From: Novosphingobium sp. AP12
GTDB lineage: Bacteria > Pseudomonadota > Alphaproteobacteria > Sphingomonadales > Sphingomonadaceae
Length of the DNA: 64,000 nt
NCBI RefSeq assembly: GCF_000281975.1
Contig: NZ_AKKE01000016.1
Span: 1-64,000, forward strand
Direction of reading: 5' to 3'
Made by a program: the position numbers and the translations under genes. Positions within the stretch are counted from its first letter, which is position 1. The number at the start of each line of letters is the position of its first letter. Shown here piece by piece: positions 27,753 through 37,071 of this stretch. The notes beneath the pieces are model-generated. The model was not told where the DNA came from. It ran no database searches and saw only the letters and a list, made by a program, of their open reading frames with translations.

Positions 27753-28373
27753 CTAGCCCGCGGGCCTGAGCGTTTTCAGCGCCAGTGCGGCGATCTGCGC
27801 GGCGGCGAGCAGGGACTCCGCCGAAGCCCCGTCCCTGGCCTGAACCGACATCCCCTGCACGACGGATCCGACGTAGCGCGCCCAGGCGGCGCAATCCGCG
27901 TCGGCCCGCACTTGGCCCCCGGCGATGCCGCGTGCCAGCCGCTGTTCGATCCTTTCCATACTCTCGGCGCGCAGAGTGCGGCCCAGCATCGTCAGTTCGG
28001 CTTCGGCGGCGCCGGTCGAGGGCGTGGCGATCATGCAGCCGGGCGTGCCGACGGTTCGCGCGAACGTCGTTGCCGCATCCCGCAGGACGCGTTCGACTGC
28101 GACCAGCGCGTCCGCTTCCTCGTCCAGAGCGCGCGCCGCGAACCCGCCGATCGTCACACGGTAGCGGTCCAGCGCCTCCTTGTAGAGCGCCTCTTTCGAG
28201 CCGAAGGCGGCGTAGAGGCTCTGCGCGGATATGCCCATCGCTTCGGTCAGCATGGGAACGGACGCCGCCTCGTACCCCGCCGCCCAGAACATCTGCATCG
28301 CCTTCTCGAGAACCTCGTCCCGGTCGAAGGCACGGGGCCGGCCCCGCCCTCGCTTATTTTCCACAACGATCAT
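27753..28373 (-). CDS. TetR-family transcriptional repressor
   Basis: A 206-residue regulator. FDRDEVLEKAMQMFWAAGYEAASVPMLTEAMGISAQSLYAAFGSKEALY is the N-terminal helix-turn-helix; the rest is a helical ligand pocket of the AcuR/YxaF-like kind (CMIATPS). The ATG at 28373 was chosen because the upstream in-frame ATG (28397) adds eight residues made from operator sequence. It is divergent from an HSL-type hydrolase 67 bases away, and two matching operator boxes lie in or beside this gap, so the repressor probably controls both genes. Confidence 0.85.
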   Translation of the reverse strand: MIVVENKRGRGRPRAFDRDEVLEKAMQMFWAAGYEAASVPMLTEAMGISAQSLYAAFGSKEALYKEALDRYRVTIGGFAARALDEEADALVAVERVLRDAATTFARTVGTPGCMIATPSTGAAEAELTMLGRTLRAESMERIEQRLARGIAGGQVRADADCAAWARYVGSVVQGMSVQARDGASAESLLAAAQIAALALKTLRPAG

Positions 28374-28417
28374 TGTTGTAATTATCCGCTTTGCCATTTA
28401 TTAGAACGGTCATTGTT
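28365..28417. promoter_or_regulatory. Twin TetR operator boxes
   Basis: aacgatcattgtt at 28365-28377 and aacggtcattgtt at 28405-28417 differ at one base in 13 and are 40 bases apart, close to four helical turns. Each is an imperfect palindrome. The first overlaps the repressor start codon and the second lies just before the hydrolase leader. Confidence 0.6.
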
Positions 28418-28439
28418 ATATATAGCCGAAAGGACGAAC

Positions 28440-29411
28440 ATGGCCAATACCCCTGATTTCGCACGCTTCCACGCCCTTCACGACATCTTCCGGCCGGAGG
28501 CGGTTTCGGCGGAGACCCATGCCGTCAATGACAGGCTGGCCGCGACGCTGGCATCGCTGACACCGCCGGCCGATTTCGCCGCCGCGCGCGCACCCTATTC
28601 GCGAGGGGAGGCGGGCCTGCCGCCGTTCCCGCGATCGCCGCGCGCGCGCACGCTGGAAATCGCCGGGCCGGCCGGTCCGGTGACCCTGCGCATCATCGCG
28701 CCCGATAGTCCGCGCGGCGTCTATCTCCATGTCCATGGCGGCGGTTTTACGGTCGGCAGCAACGATACCTGGGATGGCCTGCTCGAAATGTTCGGGCGCG
28801 AGGCGGGGATGGCATCGGTCTCCGTGGCGTACCGCCTCGCGCCGGAAGATCCTTTCCCCGCCGGCGTCGATGACTGCGTTGCCGCCGCACTGTGGCTGAT
28901 CGACAATGCGCAGACCGAGTTCGGCGTCTCGTGGCTGGCGATCGGGGGCGAGTCGGCTGGTGCCAACCTCGCCGTCTCGACGCTGGTGCGTCTGCGCGAC
29001 ATGGGAAGGGGCCGTGCGTTCAGCGCGGCCAATCTCCTGTTCGGCTGGTTCGACGTATCGATGACCCCAAGCGCCCGCGCATCGAGCGGCACGCCGTTTG
29101 TCGATCATGCCAACCTGCCGATCTATGCGGCCGCCTACGCCTGCGCCGCAGATCTGCGCGATCCCGGCGTCTCTGCGCTCTATGCCGATTTGAGCGACCT
29201 GCCGCCGGCGTTCGTCACCGTGGGCACGATCGACCCGCTGCTGGACGACAGCTTGTTCATGCATATGCGCTGGCAGGCGGCCGGCAACCCGTCCGAGCTT
29301 GCCCTGTACCCGGGCGGCAATCACGGCTTCAACGCCCTGGAAGGCGATCTGGCCCGGGCGGCGAACGAGGGCATGGCACGATTCCTCGACCGATCCTGCC
29401 GATCGGCCTGA
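28440..29411 (+). CDS. HSL-family alpha/beta hydrolase (esterase/lipase)
   Basis: A 323-residue carboxylesterase of the hormone-sensitive-lipase family. HGGG at 99-102 is the oxyanion motif, Ser172 in GGESAGAN is the nucleophile, and the late GTIDPLLDD and GGNHGF carry the Asp and His. It has no signal peptide, so it is cytosolic. AGGA precedes the ATG at 28440; the longer open frame upstream runs through the operator region and is not the start. Such esterases prefer short acyl chains and may detoxify an ester sensed by the divergent TetR. Confidence 0.87.
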   Translation: MANTPDFARFHALHDIFRPEAVSAETHAVNDRLAATLASLTPPADFAAARAPYSRGEAGLPPFPRSPRARTLEIAGPAGPVTLRIIAPDSPRGVYLHVHGGGFTVGSNDTWDGLLEMFGREAGMASVSVAYRLAPEDPFPAGVDDCVAAALWLIDNAQTEFGVSWLAIGGESAGANLAVSTLVRLRDMGRGRAFSAANLLFGWFDVSMTPSARASSGTPFVDHANLPIYAAAYACAADLRDPGVSALYADLSDLPPAFVTVGTIDPLLDDSLFMHMRWQAAGNPSELALYPGGNHGFNALEGDLARAANEGMARFLDRSCRSA

Positions 29412-29771
29412 CGGTTCGGCACGGCATGTCCCGGTCGGTTTTCCCGTCGCTCCGGCTTGCGGCCGGATCGGTGGCCGACCGGGCCGCCCCTTTGCCGAGA
29501 CGATCATCGATCCGGATTTAATATGATCATCGATCCGGATTTAATATCAGGACTGGGCGCGTTTTTCTTGCAGTGCGAAAATACGCGCCCTATTGATCTC
29601 CTGCCGGAGGGATGACCCGCCCCGGTCGTAGGCGTTAACGTCAACCAACGCGCCATCAAGAAAAGCCGTGGCTTTCCTTTGCAGGCGCGCATCGTGACGA
29701 ACGTCCATTCTCCCAATATCCACTCAACATCGGTGCTGTCGGCGCGTCCGAAGCCATGGCGGAGCTACATC
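29412..29771. other. 360-base region without a gene
   Basis: It holds the tandem repeat at 29502-29547 and the leader of the DUF815 ATPase gene. A GC-rich inverted segment just after the hydrolase stop may end transcription, but I could not define a clean hairpin. Confidence 0.45.
29502..29547. repeat. Exact tandem duplication of a 23-base unit
   Basis: The unit begins gatcatcgatccggattt and ends aatat; positions 29502-29524 and 29525-29547 are identical. The internal atcgat and atccggat are small palindromes. It may be a slippage product or a double binding site. Confidence 0.8.
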
Positions 29772-30674
29772 ATGTCCAAGTCGTCCCCCGATGGTCCGGG
29801 AGGGGCGCATGAACGCGCGCCCGAACTGGCCGACCTGCTTCCGATCCTGCAGCGCATCGCCGTTGCGCTCGAACGTCTCGCTCCAGCCAAGGCGGAGCCG
29901 AGCGATCTGCACGCTCACCCGGGCTATTACTGGGCCGGGCTCGAAGGCAGACTGATCCCGGTGCCCGCGATCGACCATGTCCCGCTATCGGCCCTGGTCG
30001 GGATCGAGCCGCAGAAGGCCGAGATGCTTGCGAACCTGCGCGGTTTCGGGGCCGGCGCCACCGCCAACCACATGTTGCTGTGGGGCGCGCGCGGGACCGG
30101 CAAGAGCTCCCTGACCAAAGCGGCGCACGCGGCGATCCATGCGGAAACGCAAGGGCGCATTGCCCTCGTCGAGGTGCCGCGATCCGACATCGAGACACTG
30201 CCGGGCCTGCTTGAACGGATATCGGGTGTCGACCGCCGTTTTCTGCTGTTCTTCGACGATCTCTCGTTCGACGACGGGGACGGCGGCTACAAGAGCATGA
30301 AGGCCGTGTTGGATGGCGGCATCCGGGGTTGCCCGGCCAACGTGCTGCTCGCCGTCACATCGAACCGGCGGCATCTGCTGCGCCGCGAAATGATCGAGAA
30401 CGAACGATCGTCCGCGCTTCACGCCAGCGAGGCGGTCGAGGAGAAGGTTTCGCTGGCCGACCGGTTCGGCCTCAGCCTGGGCTTCCACAACGCCGCGCAG
30501 GACGATTATTTGGCGATGGTGATCGGTCACCTCGGACTCCTGGCGGACGCGTTCGAAGCCGATGAGCTTGTGCGCGAAGCGGAGAACTGGGCAAGGCGTC
30601 GGGGTTCCCGGTCAGGTCGTGTGGCGGTGCAGTTCGCCCGTCATGTCGCTGCCCGGCAAATGGCGGCGGCCTGA
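29772..30674 (+). CDS. DUF815 AAA-type ATPase
   Basis: A 300-residue P-loop ATPase. Walker A is GARGTGKS at 105-112 and Walker B is LLFFDDLSF at 158-166; VTSNRRHLL is the sensor 1 strand. The N-terminal helical part (DLLPILQRIAVALERLAP) and HPGYYWAGLEGRLIPV are typical of DUF815. The ATG at 29772 has GGAG nearby, while an upstream in-frame start (29679) adds residues unlike the family. Function is unknown; relatives are widespread in proteobacteria as single genes. It is cytosolic. Confidence 0.82.
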   Translation: MSKSSPDGPGGAHERAPELADLLPILQRIAVALERLAPAKAEPSDLHAHPGYYWAGLEGRLIPVPAIDHVPLSALVGIEPQKAEMLANLRGFGAGATANHMLLWGARGTGKSSLTKAAHAAIHAETQGRIALVEVPRSDIETLPGLLERISGVDRRFLLFFDDLSFDDGDGGYKSMKAVLDGGIRGCPANVLLAVTSNRRHLLRREMIENERSSALHASEAVEEKVSLADRFGLSLGFHNAAQDDYLAMVIGHLGLLADAFEADELVREAENWARRRGSRSGRVAVQFARHVAARQMAAA

Positions 30675-30857
30675 TGCCCGCTCCGCGGAAAGGAACCGCC
30701 GGGCGAGGGGCCCTCACGGCGCGTCGATGAGACCTGCCGACCGGGGCCCCGGTCGGCATCATCACCAGGTCAGCAAATCGCTGCCTGCTCATGATCCTGC
30801 GCCGCCGGCGTCTCGATCATGGCGCTCTTCGTTCTCGTCAGCCCGTTGTTCGGTGCC

Positions 30858-31301
30858 TCACACAGGGTCCGGTACGACGAGAACCGGTACGCGCGCCTGC
30901 TCCAGTACCTCCCAGCAGATCGACCGGTCGGTAAGCCGCCTGAACCAGGACAGGTGCCGGTGGCCCAGGACGATCGCTTCACATTCCCACTCCTGCGCGG
31001 CGCTGAGGATCGTCTTGACGGGAGTGCCGCTCAGGACATGGCCCGTTGCGTCGATGTCCCTGTCGCGCAGGCTTAGAGCAACCTCGTGCACGAGTTCAAC
31101 GGCCGCCTCATGTTCCGTCGCAGCGGCTGGGAAGTCCACCTCGTCGGCCCCGTCGGGTATCCCGTCCAGATAGTAGGCGGGATCGACGACGCACAGGACA
31201 CGTACAGCCGCGTCGCAAGCAGTGGCGAGACTTGCGGCAGTGGCGATGATCGCTCCCGTCCGGTGCGATCCATCGACGCAGAGCAGTAACTTTCCAAGCA
31301 T
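30858..31301 (-). CDS. Universal stress protein (UspA family)
   Basis: A 147-residue single-domain protein: LLLCVDGSHRTGAIIATAASLA at the N terminus and a C-terminal nucleotide-loop variant around VLGHRHLSWFRRLTDRSICWEVLEQARVPVLVV. The usual ATP-binding pattern is G-2x-G-9x-G-(S/T); here only a partial match remains (GHRHLSW), so nucleotide binding may be lost. It is divergent from the efflux operon across 190 bases. Confidence 0.8.
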   Translation of the reverse strand: MLGKLLLCVDGSHRTGAIIATAASLATACDAAVRVLCVVDPAYYLDGIPDGADEVDFPAAATEHEAAVELVHEVALSLRDRDIDATGHVLSGTPVKTILSAAQEWECEAIVLGHRHLSWFRRLTDRSICWEVLEQARVPVLVVPDPV

Positions 31302-31491
31302 CCTCTTGACTCCCGCAATTCAATATGGCTGTAGAACACCCAAACATCCTATGTTAGGTTGAATCTATGTTTATGGCCGTCGCACCATATTGTCAAAGGG
31401 ACGAGAGCCTCCGTCAGAAAGGGCATCCGTCGATGGAAAGCAGCGGACATTTTCGGGCTAGTGCCGGCGTCGCCAGGATTGCCGGGCCGGC

Positions 31492-33054
31492 GTGACAGCG
31501 TTGCCAACTCCAGGCTCCGCGCCAGTCCCCGGGCCTGCGCCATTCTCGCCCCGCATCGCCGCCGGCATGGTGGGCGTGCTGCTGGCTGTACTGGTATCGG
31601 GTTTCAACGATCACGTTACGGGCGTCGATCTCACCGACATCCGCGGTGCGCTCGGCATCGGTCACGACGAGGGCACATGGCTGACGGCGCTTTACAATGC
31701 GTTCCAGGTGTCGGCGATGGCCTTCGCGCCGTGGTGTGCCGTGACCTTCTCGCTGCGGCGCTTCACTATCACGATGACCGGCCTGCTGGCGATGCTCGCT
31801 GCCTTGGCGCCGTTCATGCCGAATTTGCCCAGCCTTTATGTGCTGCGCGCAGTACAGGGCTTTGCCGGCGGCGCGTTGCCGCCGATGCTCATGACGGTCG
31901 CGCTGCGCTACCTGCCGCCCAATTTGAAGATCTATGGTCTCGGAATCTACGCGCTGACCGCAACGACCGGACCGAACATCTCCACGGCGCTAGCAGCCTT
32001 CTGTTTCGAGATATTCGGATGGCGCGCGGTTTTCTGGGAGGCGATCCCGTTCTGCACGGCGAGTATGCTGCTGGTGGCCTATGGCCTGCCCCAGGACCCC
32101 TTGAAACTGGAGCGGTTCCGCCAGTTCAACTGGCGCGGCGTCGTGCTCGGCCTGCCGGCAATCTGCATGCTGGTCATAGGTTTGTTGCAGGGGGACCGGC
32201 TGGACTGGTTCCGCTCGCCGCTGATCTGCCACTTGTTCGTCGGCGGCATCTTCCTGTTTGCGATGTTCCTCGTCAACGAATGGTTTCATCCTCTTCCGTT
32301 CTTTCGGCTTCAGATGCTGCGTTCGCGCGACGTGACCTTTTCGCTGATCGCAGTGGCCGGGGTGCTGGTGCTGGCGGTGGTGAACCTTGAAGTCCCCGCC
32401 ACCTATCTCATGGAGGTGCGTGGCTACCGGCCGTTGCAGATTATACCACTGTCGCTGGCGATCGCGCTGCCACAGCTTTTCGCACTGCCGCTCGTGGCCG
32501 CGCTCTGCAACATCCGGCGTGTCGATTGCAGATGGGTGATGGCTGGCGGTCTGCTGTTGATGGCCGCCTCCGCCTTCGGCACCAGCTTCGTCACGGCAGA
32601 CTGGTATCGCGGCAATTTCTATCTGTTGCAGGCTTTTCAGGTCTTCGGACAGCCCATGGCGATCATCCCGATCCTCATGTTCGCGACGATGAAGCTCGCG
32701 CCGACAGACGGACCGTTCGTCTCGGGCATGTTCAACATGACGAAAGGTTTCGCCAACGCCATTGCTGCCGGCCTGCTCGGCTTCCTCGAAACATGGCGCG
32801 AGCATACCCATTCAAATATCCTGCTCGACCGATATGGCGGCGCGATGCCGACCCTGCACGCGCTGGGCATGGCCCCGGAGGATCTCGCCGCCCTTGCGGA
32901 GCGGGTGCATACGCAGGCGGTGGTCCTGACCGCCGCTGACATCAACCTGGTTGCGATCGGCATCGTCGCCGGCCTCCTTCTCCTCCTCCTCCTGCTGCCT
33001 CCACGCGTCTATCCGCCCGCTTCCGCGAGCGCCTCGACGCCGGTGGCGCGCTGA
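31492..33054 (+). CDS. DHA2-type MFS drug efflux permease (EmrB-like)
   Basis: A 520-residue transporter with about 14 membrane helices, the DHA2 layout. GVDLTDIRGALGIGHDEGTWLTALYNAFQVSAMAF is the conserved N-terminal half; LRAVQGFAGGALPPM matches motif C of proton antiporters. It exports hydrophobic compounds with proton exchange. It is the first gene of a three-gene operon with the HlyD and NodT partners, so export probably spans both membranes. The GTG start at 31492 lacks a strong ribosome site; an ATG at 31567 would cut the first 25 residues only. Confidence 0.87.
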   Translation: MTALPTPGSAPVPGPAPFSPRIAAGMVGVLLAVLVSGFNDHVTGVDLTDIRGALGIGHDEGTWLTALYNAFQVSAMAFAPWCAVTFSLRRFTITMTGLLAMLAALAPFMPNLPSLYVLRAVQGFAGGALPPMLMTVALRYLPPNLKIYGLGIYALTATTGPNISTALAAFCFEIFGWRAVFWEAIPFCTASMLLVAYGLPQDPLKLERFRQFNWRGVVLGLPAICMLVIGLLQGDRLDWFRSPLICHLFVGGIFLFAMFLVNEWFHPLPFFRLQMLRSRDVTFSLIAVAGVLVLAVVNLEVPATYLMEVRGYRPLQIIPLSLAIALPQLFALPLVAALCNIRRVDCRWVMAGGLLLMAASAFGTSFVTADWYRGNFYLLQAFQVFGQPMAIIPILMFATMKLAPTDGPFVSGMFNMTKGFANAIAAGLLGFLETWREHTHSNILLDRYGGAMPTLHALGMAPEDLAALAERVHTQAVVLTAADINLVAIGIVAGLLLLLLLLPPRVYPPASASASTPVAR

Positions 33055-33069
33055 CCTGCGGAACGACCC

Positions 33070-34137
33070 ATGCAACGGAAAACCAAACTAATCCTCGGCG
33101 GGAGTGTCGCGCTCTGCGCGGCCGCCGCCATTTCTGTCGATTTTCTTCTGGTCGATTACGGCCGGAGCCAATGGACCAACGACGCCTACATCAGCGCCGA
33201 TTTCTCGGTCGTCGCCCCGAAGGTCGGCGGGCTCGTAGACCGGGTCGCGGTGGAGGACAATGAGCGCGTCCGCGCCGGACAGGAAGTCGCCCACATCGAG
33301 CACAGCGATTATATCGTTGCCGTCGAAGACGCCGAGGCGGCCCTCGTCGCAGCACAGGCCAAGGTCGACAATCTGACCGCGAGCATTGCCCGCCATGAGC
33401 CTGTCATCGGCCAGCAGGAGGCGACGGTCCGGGCCGACACGGCGGCCCTCCGCTTCGCGCGCGCCAATGCGACACGCTATCACAATCTTTCTGCAGGGGG
33501 GGCAGGCACTGTCGAGCAGCAACAGCGATCAACGTCGCAGCTTGAACAGGCTTCGGCGAACCGGGACCGCGACGTGTCGGCCGTAGCCGCCGTGAAACAT
33601 GAAATTCCCATTCTGGAAGCGCAGCGCCGCGAGGCGGTCGCCAGCGTGAAGCGCGCGGAAGCAACCCTCCGGCAGGCCAGGCTCAATTTGCGCTACACGC
33701 ATATCCTTGCCCCGGTCGACGGCATTGTCGGCCAACGCAGCGTGCGGGTGGGGAATTTCGTGAACCCGGGCACGTCCCTCCTCGCCGTGGTGCCGCTTGA
33801 GAAAGCCTATGTGATCGCCAATTTTCAGGAGACCCAGCTCACTCATGTTGCGCGAGGGCAGCACGCGCGGATCGCCGTGGACGCCTTCCCGGGCCAGCCT
33901 CTTCGCGGGACGGTCGACAGCCTGGCGCCGGCCAGCGGAATAGCGTTCTCCCCGATCCCGCCGGACAATGCGACGGGGAACTTCACCAAGGTCGTGCAGC
34001 GCATCCCCCTGAAGATCCGGCTTGATCCCGGTCAGCCGCTTGTTCGGCAATTGAGGGTCGGGATGTCCGTCGACGTCGACCTCGATACGGGCAGCCCTGG
34101 CATGCCGCAGGCAACTCATGGCGGGATGGGGCGATGA
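33070..34137 (+). CDS. HlyD/EmrA-family membrane fusion protein
   Basis: A 355-residue periplasmic adaptor anchored by one N-terminal helix (about residues 7-27). NDAYISADFSVVAPKVGGLVDRVAVEDNERVRAGQEVAHIE is the first lipoyl half; a long coiled coil covers about 85-215; RYTHILAPVDGIVGQRSVRVGNFVNPG is the second half. It links the MFS permease to the outer-membrane factor. It starts 15 bases after the permease stop, and its own stop overlaps the start of the NodT gene (ATGA). Confidence 0.9.
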   Translation: MQRKTKLILGGSVALCAAAAISVDFLLVDYGRSQWTNDAYISADFSVVAPKVGGLVDRVAVEDNERVRAGQEVAHIEHSDYIVAVEDAEAALVAAQAKVDNLTASIARHEPVIGQQEATVRADTAALRFARANATRYHNLSAGGAGTVEQQQRSTSQLEQASANRDRDVSAVAAVKHEIPILEAQRREAVASVKRAEATLRQARLNLRYTHILAPVDGIVGQRSVRVGNFVNPGTSLLAVVPLEKAYVIANFQETQLTHVARGQHARIAVDAFPGQPLRGTVDSLAPASGIAFSPIPPDNATGNFTKVVQRIPLKIRLDPGQPLVRQLRVGMSVDVDLDTGSPGMPQATHGGMGR

Positions 34138-35708
34138 AGGCCGAACGCGTGAGGCGCGTCGCCCTTCATTTCATGATTGCGGGTAGTCTGCTCCTGAGCG
34201 GGTGCATGGAGGGACCGGACTGGCACAAACCGGTGGCGACGCTTCCGCCAGCCTTCGCTCCGCCGGTCGGCGACCCCGCCGCGAGCCAGGCGGAGGCGAG
34301 CGACGCGGATCCCGCCTGGTGGAACGTCTTTGCCGATCCGGAACTGACGTCGTTGGCCAGCAGGGTAGCTGCCGCCAATCTGGACGTAGCGGAAGCGACG
34401 ACGCGACTGTCCCAAAGTCGGTCCGCGCGCCGGATCGCGGGCAGTGCGCGATACCCCTCAGTCAACGGCAACGCCTCTTACGCGCGTGAGCGGGCAAGTC
34501 CGAACGGCGTGCTTGGACTGTTGGGAACGACCGAGCGTCAGAGCAGTGAAACGGTCGCCAATGGGGGGCCGGGTTTCGGACCGGCTGCGATACCGGGCGG
34601 CGATGGATCTCCGCCTTTCGATCTGTGGCAATATGGCTTCGATGCCTCATGGGAACTCGATCTGTGGGGCGGGGTGAGGCGCGGGGTGGAGGCGTCAGAT
34701 GCCGCGCTCGAGGCGTCCAGCTATGCCCGGCGCGGTATTCTCGTCACCGCGCTCGCCGAAACGGCCCGGGACTATCTCCAGCTACGCGGAGTTCAGGCGC
34801 AGATCGCGATCACGCGGCAAAACCTCGACATTGCGACACATACCCTTTCGCTGACGCAGCTCCGTCTGGCCAACGGTGCCACGACCAATCTCGACGTGGC
34901 GAATGCCGGGGCTCAGGTGTCTGCGGTTAAGGCCGTGCTGCCAGCGCTTTTGCGCGACGAGGCGCAGCTCATCAATGCGCTGAGCCTCCTGCTCGGCGCC
35001 CCACCTCGCGCGCTTGCCGCGGAACTGGCGGTCGCAATGCCGATACCATCGGTTCCGTCGCGCTTTCCGATCGGTCTGCCCTCGTCGCTCGCACGCCAGA
35101 GACCCGACATTCGCGAAGCCGAAGCGCGACTGCACGAGGCGACGGCCCAGATCGGCGTCGCCAAGGCCGACTTCTATCCCCGCATCACCCTTTCGGGCAG
35201 CCTCGACATCCAGGCCCTGCAACTCTCCAACCTGGGAACCTGGGGCTCGCGGCAATTTGGCTTCGGCCCCGCGGTAAGCCTGCCGATCTTCCAGGGCGGC
35301 CGCCTGCGCGGGACGCTGGAATTACGTCAGGCACAGCAGAAACAGGCGGCGATCGTCTATCAGCGGACCGTGCTACAGGCCTGGCACGAGGTGGATGACG
35401 CGCTGACCGCCTACAATGCGGCGCAGGATCAGCGTGACCAGTGGCAGGAGACAGTGCGGCAAGCCAGGATCGCGCTCGCTGCGGCCGAGGCCCAGTATAA
35501 GCAGGGCGCGATCGATTTCCTGAACGTCCTGACTGTTCAGGACCGGCTTCTGACCAGCCAGCGTTCGTACACGCAGAGCAGTACCGAGACTGCCGTTGCC
35601 CTTACCAGTCTATACAAGGCTCTTGGTGGCGGTTGGCAAATAGATTTCCCTGCACAGACCACTCGGGCGAACAGCCCCTCGTTGGTAAAATGGGATCATC
35701 GGATGTAA
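34134..35708 (+). CDS. NodT-family outer-membrane efflux lipoprotein
   Basis: A 524-residue TolC-like factor. The lipobox LLSGC puts the lipidated Cys at position 24. The body has the two repeated OEP domains, with PDIREAEARLHEATAQIGVAKADFYPRITLSGS at the joint between them, typical of NodT proteins. It makes the outer-membrane channel of the efflux complex. It overlaps the HlyD gene by four bases. The order permease, adaptor, channel is the standard tripartite operon. Confidence 0.9.
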   Translation: MKAERVRRVALHFMIAGSLLLSGCMEGPDWHKPVATLPPAFAPPVGDPAASQAEASDADPAWWNVFADPELTSLASRVAAANLDVAEATTRLSQSRSARRIAGSARYPSVNGNASYARERASPNGVLGLLGTTERQSSETVANGGPGFGPAAIPGGDGSPPFDLWQYGFDASWELDLWGGVRRGVEASDAALEASSYARRGILVTALAETARDYLQLRGVQAQIAITRQNLDIATHTLSLTQLRLANGATTNLDVANAGAQVSAVKAVLPALLRDEAQLINALSLLLGAPPRALAAELAVAMPIPSVPSRFPIGLPSSLARQRPDIREAEARLHEATAQIGVAKADFYPRITLSGSLDIQALQLSNLGTWGSRQFGFGPAVSLPIFQGGRLRGTLELRQAQQKQAAIVYQRTVLQAWHEVDDALTAYNAAQDQRDQWQETVRQARIALAAAEAQYKQGAIDFLNVLTVQDRLLTSQRSYTQSSTETAVALTSLYKALGGGWQIDFPAQTTRANSPSLVKWDHRM

Positions 35709-35739
35709 GAGAGCAGCCGGAAAACAACATCGGGCTCAA

Positions 35740-36441
35740 ATGTCACCAACACCACCTCTTCCCCAAGCGCCGCGAAGATCGCTCGTCGACACCACGATCG
35801 GCCTCATTCGCGCCCAGATAGAGAGCGGCGCCTGGGCGGTGGGTGAACGTATTCCGCGAGAACCTGACCTGGCCGACATGTTGCAGGTCAGCCGAAACAC
35901 GGTTCGCGAGGCGATACGCGTCCTTTCTCACGGAGAAGTGCTGGAGGTCCGGCAAGGCGATGGGACTTATGTTCGGTCCAGCGTCGATCCGGGGGAGATC
36001 ATGCGCAGGATCAACCATTCCAGCCTTCGGGATCATTTCGAATTGCGCGCCATGCTCGAAACGGAAGCCGCGCGTCTGGCCGCAGCCCGTCGCACGGAAG
36101 AGGATCTCGAAAGGCTCAACAATCTGCTGCAAGCACGCGGTGATGTGCTTGCAGAGGGAGAGTTGAGCGATTTTTTGGATCGCGACCTTGCTTTCCACGC
36201 TGCAGTCGCCGCCGCCGCGCACAACACCGCGTTGGCCGAACTCTATCGTTACTTTTCAACGTCTGTTCGTGAAAACACACGGATGGTTCTTACAGAAAAG
36301 GCACTGCCGGAGCCACGGGCGGAGGACCATGCTCGCATAGTGCGGGCCATTGAGCGCCGCGACCCTGACGGGGCCGCGAAAGCGGCGCATGCGCTTGTCG
36401 CTCCGATGCTTCACAAGCTTGCTGAAATTATTGATGCTTGA
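35740..36441 (+). CDS. FadR-subfamily GntR transcriptional regulator
   Basis: A 233-residue regulator. IPREPDLADMLQVSRNTVREAIRVLSHGEVLEVRQGDGTYV is the winged helix (about 38-78); residues about 95-230 form the FCD domain, with Asp, His and His residues (DRDLAFHAAV and ARIVRAIE) of the metal and ligand site. It starts 31 bases after the NodT gene and lies 630 bases before the peptidase gene. It might regulate either the efflux operon or the catabolic locus; the FCD class usually senses small organic acids, which favours the catabolic locus. Confidence 0.85.
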   Translation: MSPTPPLPQAPRRSLVDTTIGLIRAQIESGAWAVGERIPREPDLADMLQVSRNTVREAIRVLSHGEVLEVRQGDGTYVRSSVDPGEIMRRINHSSLRDHFELRAMLETEAARLAAARRTEEDLERLNNLLQARGDVLAEGELSDFLDRDLAFHAAVAAAAHNTALAELYRYFSTSVRENTRMVLTEKALPEPRAEDHARIVRAIERRDPDGAAKAAHALVAPMLHKLAEIIDA

Positions 36442-37071
36442 GCGCAGTTAGCAATTAATGGTTTTCTTTGGCGAGATGGCGGCCAAATCGAAGAGTAACG
36501 GTCTCAAGCATCCTCCTTAGCCCGGATCATACTGGGTTTTTGGAGTCTTCTGAATATCACCTTGCACCCGGCGATGAAGCTGGAAGTGCTTTCATATCAG
36601 ACCTCATACCCGACGCTGCCGACTGCGCCTCGCTCGGCAAGTCGCTCGAGAGCGATCACGAGCCGGTGGCGTTGTCGTCATACCGGCCATTTCGGAGCCC
36701 AGAACAGTGGCCTGCAACCGAGCGTTCGTCCGCGTAACCGATCCTCGCCGGCAAGCGAACGGCGGGTTGCGGCGAATTCTGCCGTTTGAGCGCAGCACAA
36801 AGAACGGCAGCAAAGTCCCACTTTAAGGCGATGAATGAAGGGCCGGAATCGGGCAACCCATTTTTCCTCGGGAACGACCGGAATGAGGGCGGACTTTGCG
36901 AAAGTGGCTTGCGTCCTGGGTTGGTCCCCTCATCTTCCGAATGTTGGATGTTCTTGGGACGTAAGGATCGGGGGAACATCCGTCTAAATCAACGGAGTGC
37001 CTTCCGGGCCACCCGAGGATTCCGGGCAGGCCGATTGTGGAGCCGATGCCATATGCAGCTTGGAGATCACG
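36442..37071. other. 630-base region without a gene
   Basis: No coding region with a ribosome site is visible. It contains dispersed repeat copy A (36815-36893) and the leader of the S9 peptidase. Confidence 0.55.
36815..36893 (+). repeat. Dispersed 79-base repeat, copy A
   Basis: Begins gtcccactttaaggcgatga and contains gaagggccggaatcgggc and ctcgggaacg. By hand alignment about 68 of 79 bases equal copy C (52529-52607), with no gaps. Copy B (46985-47046) is shorter and more diverged. All three have the same orientation. Confidence 0.75.
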
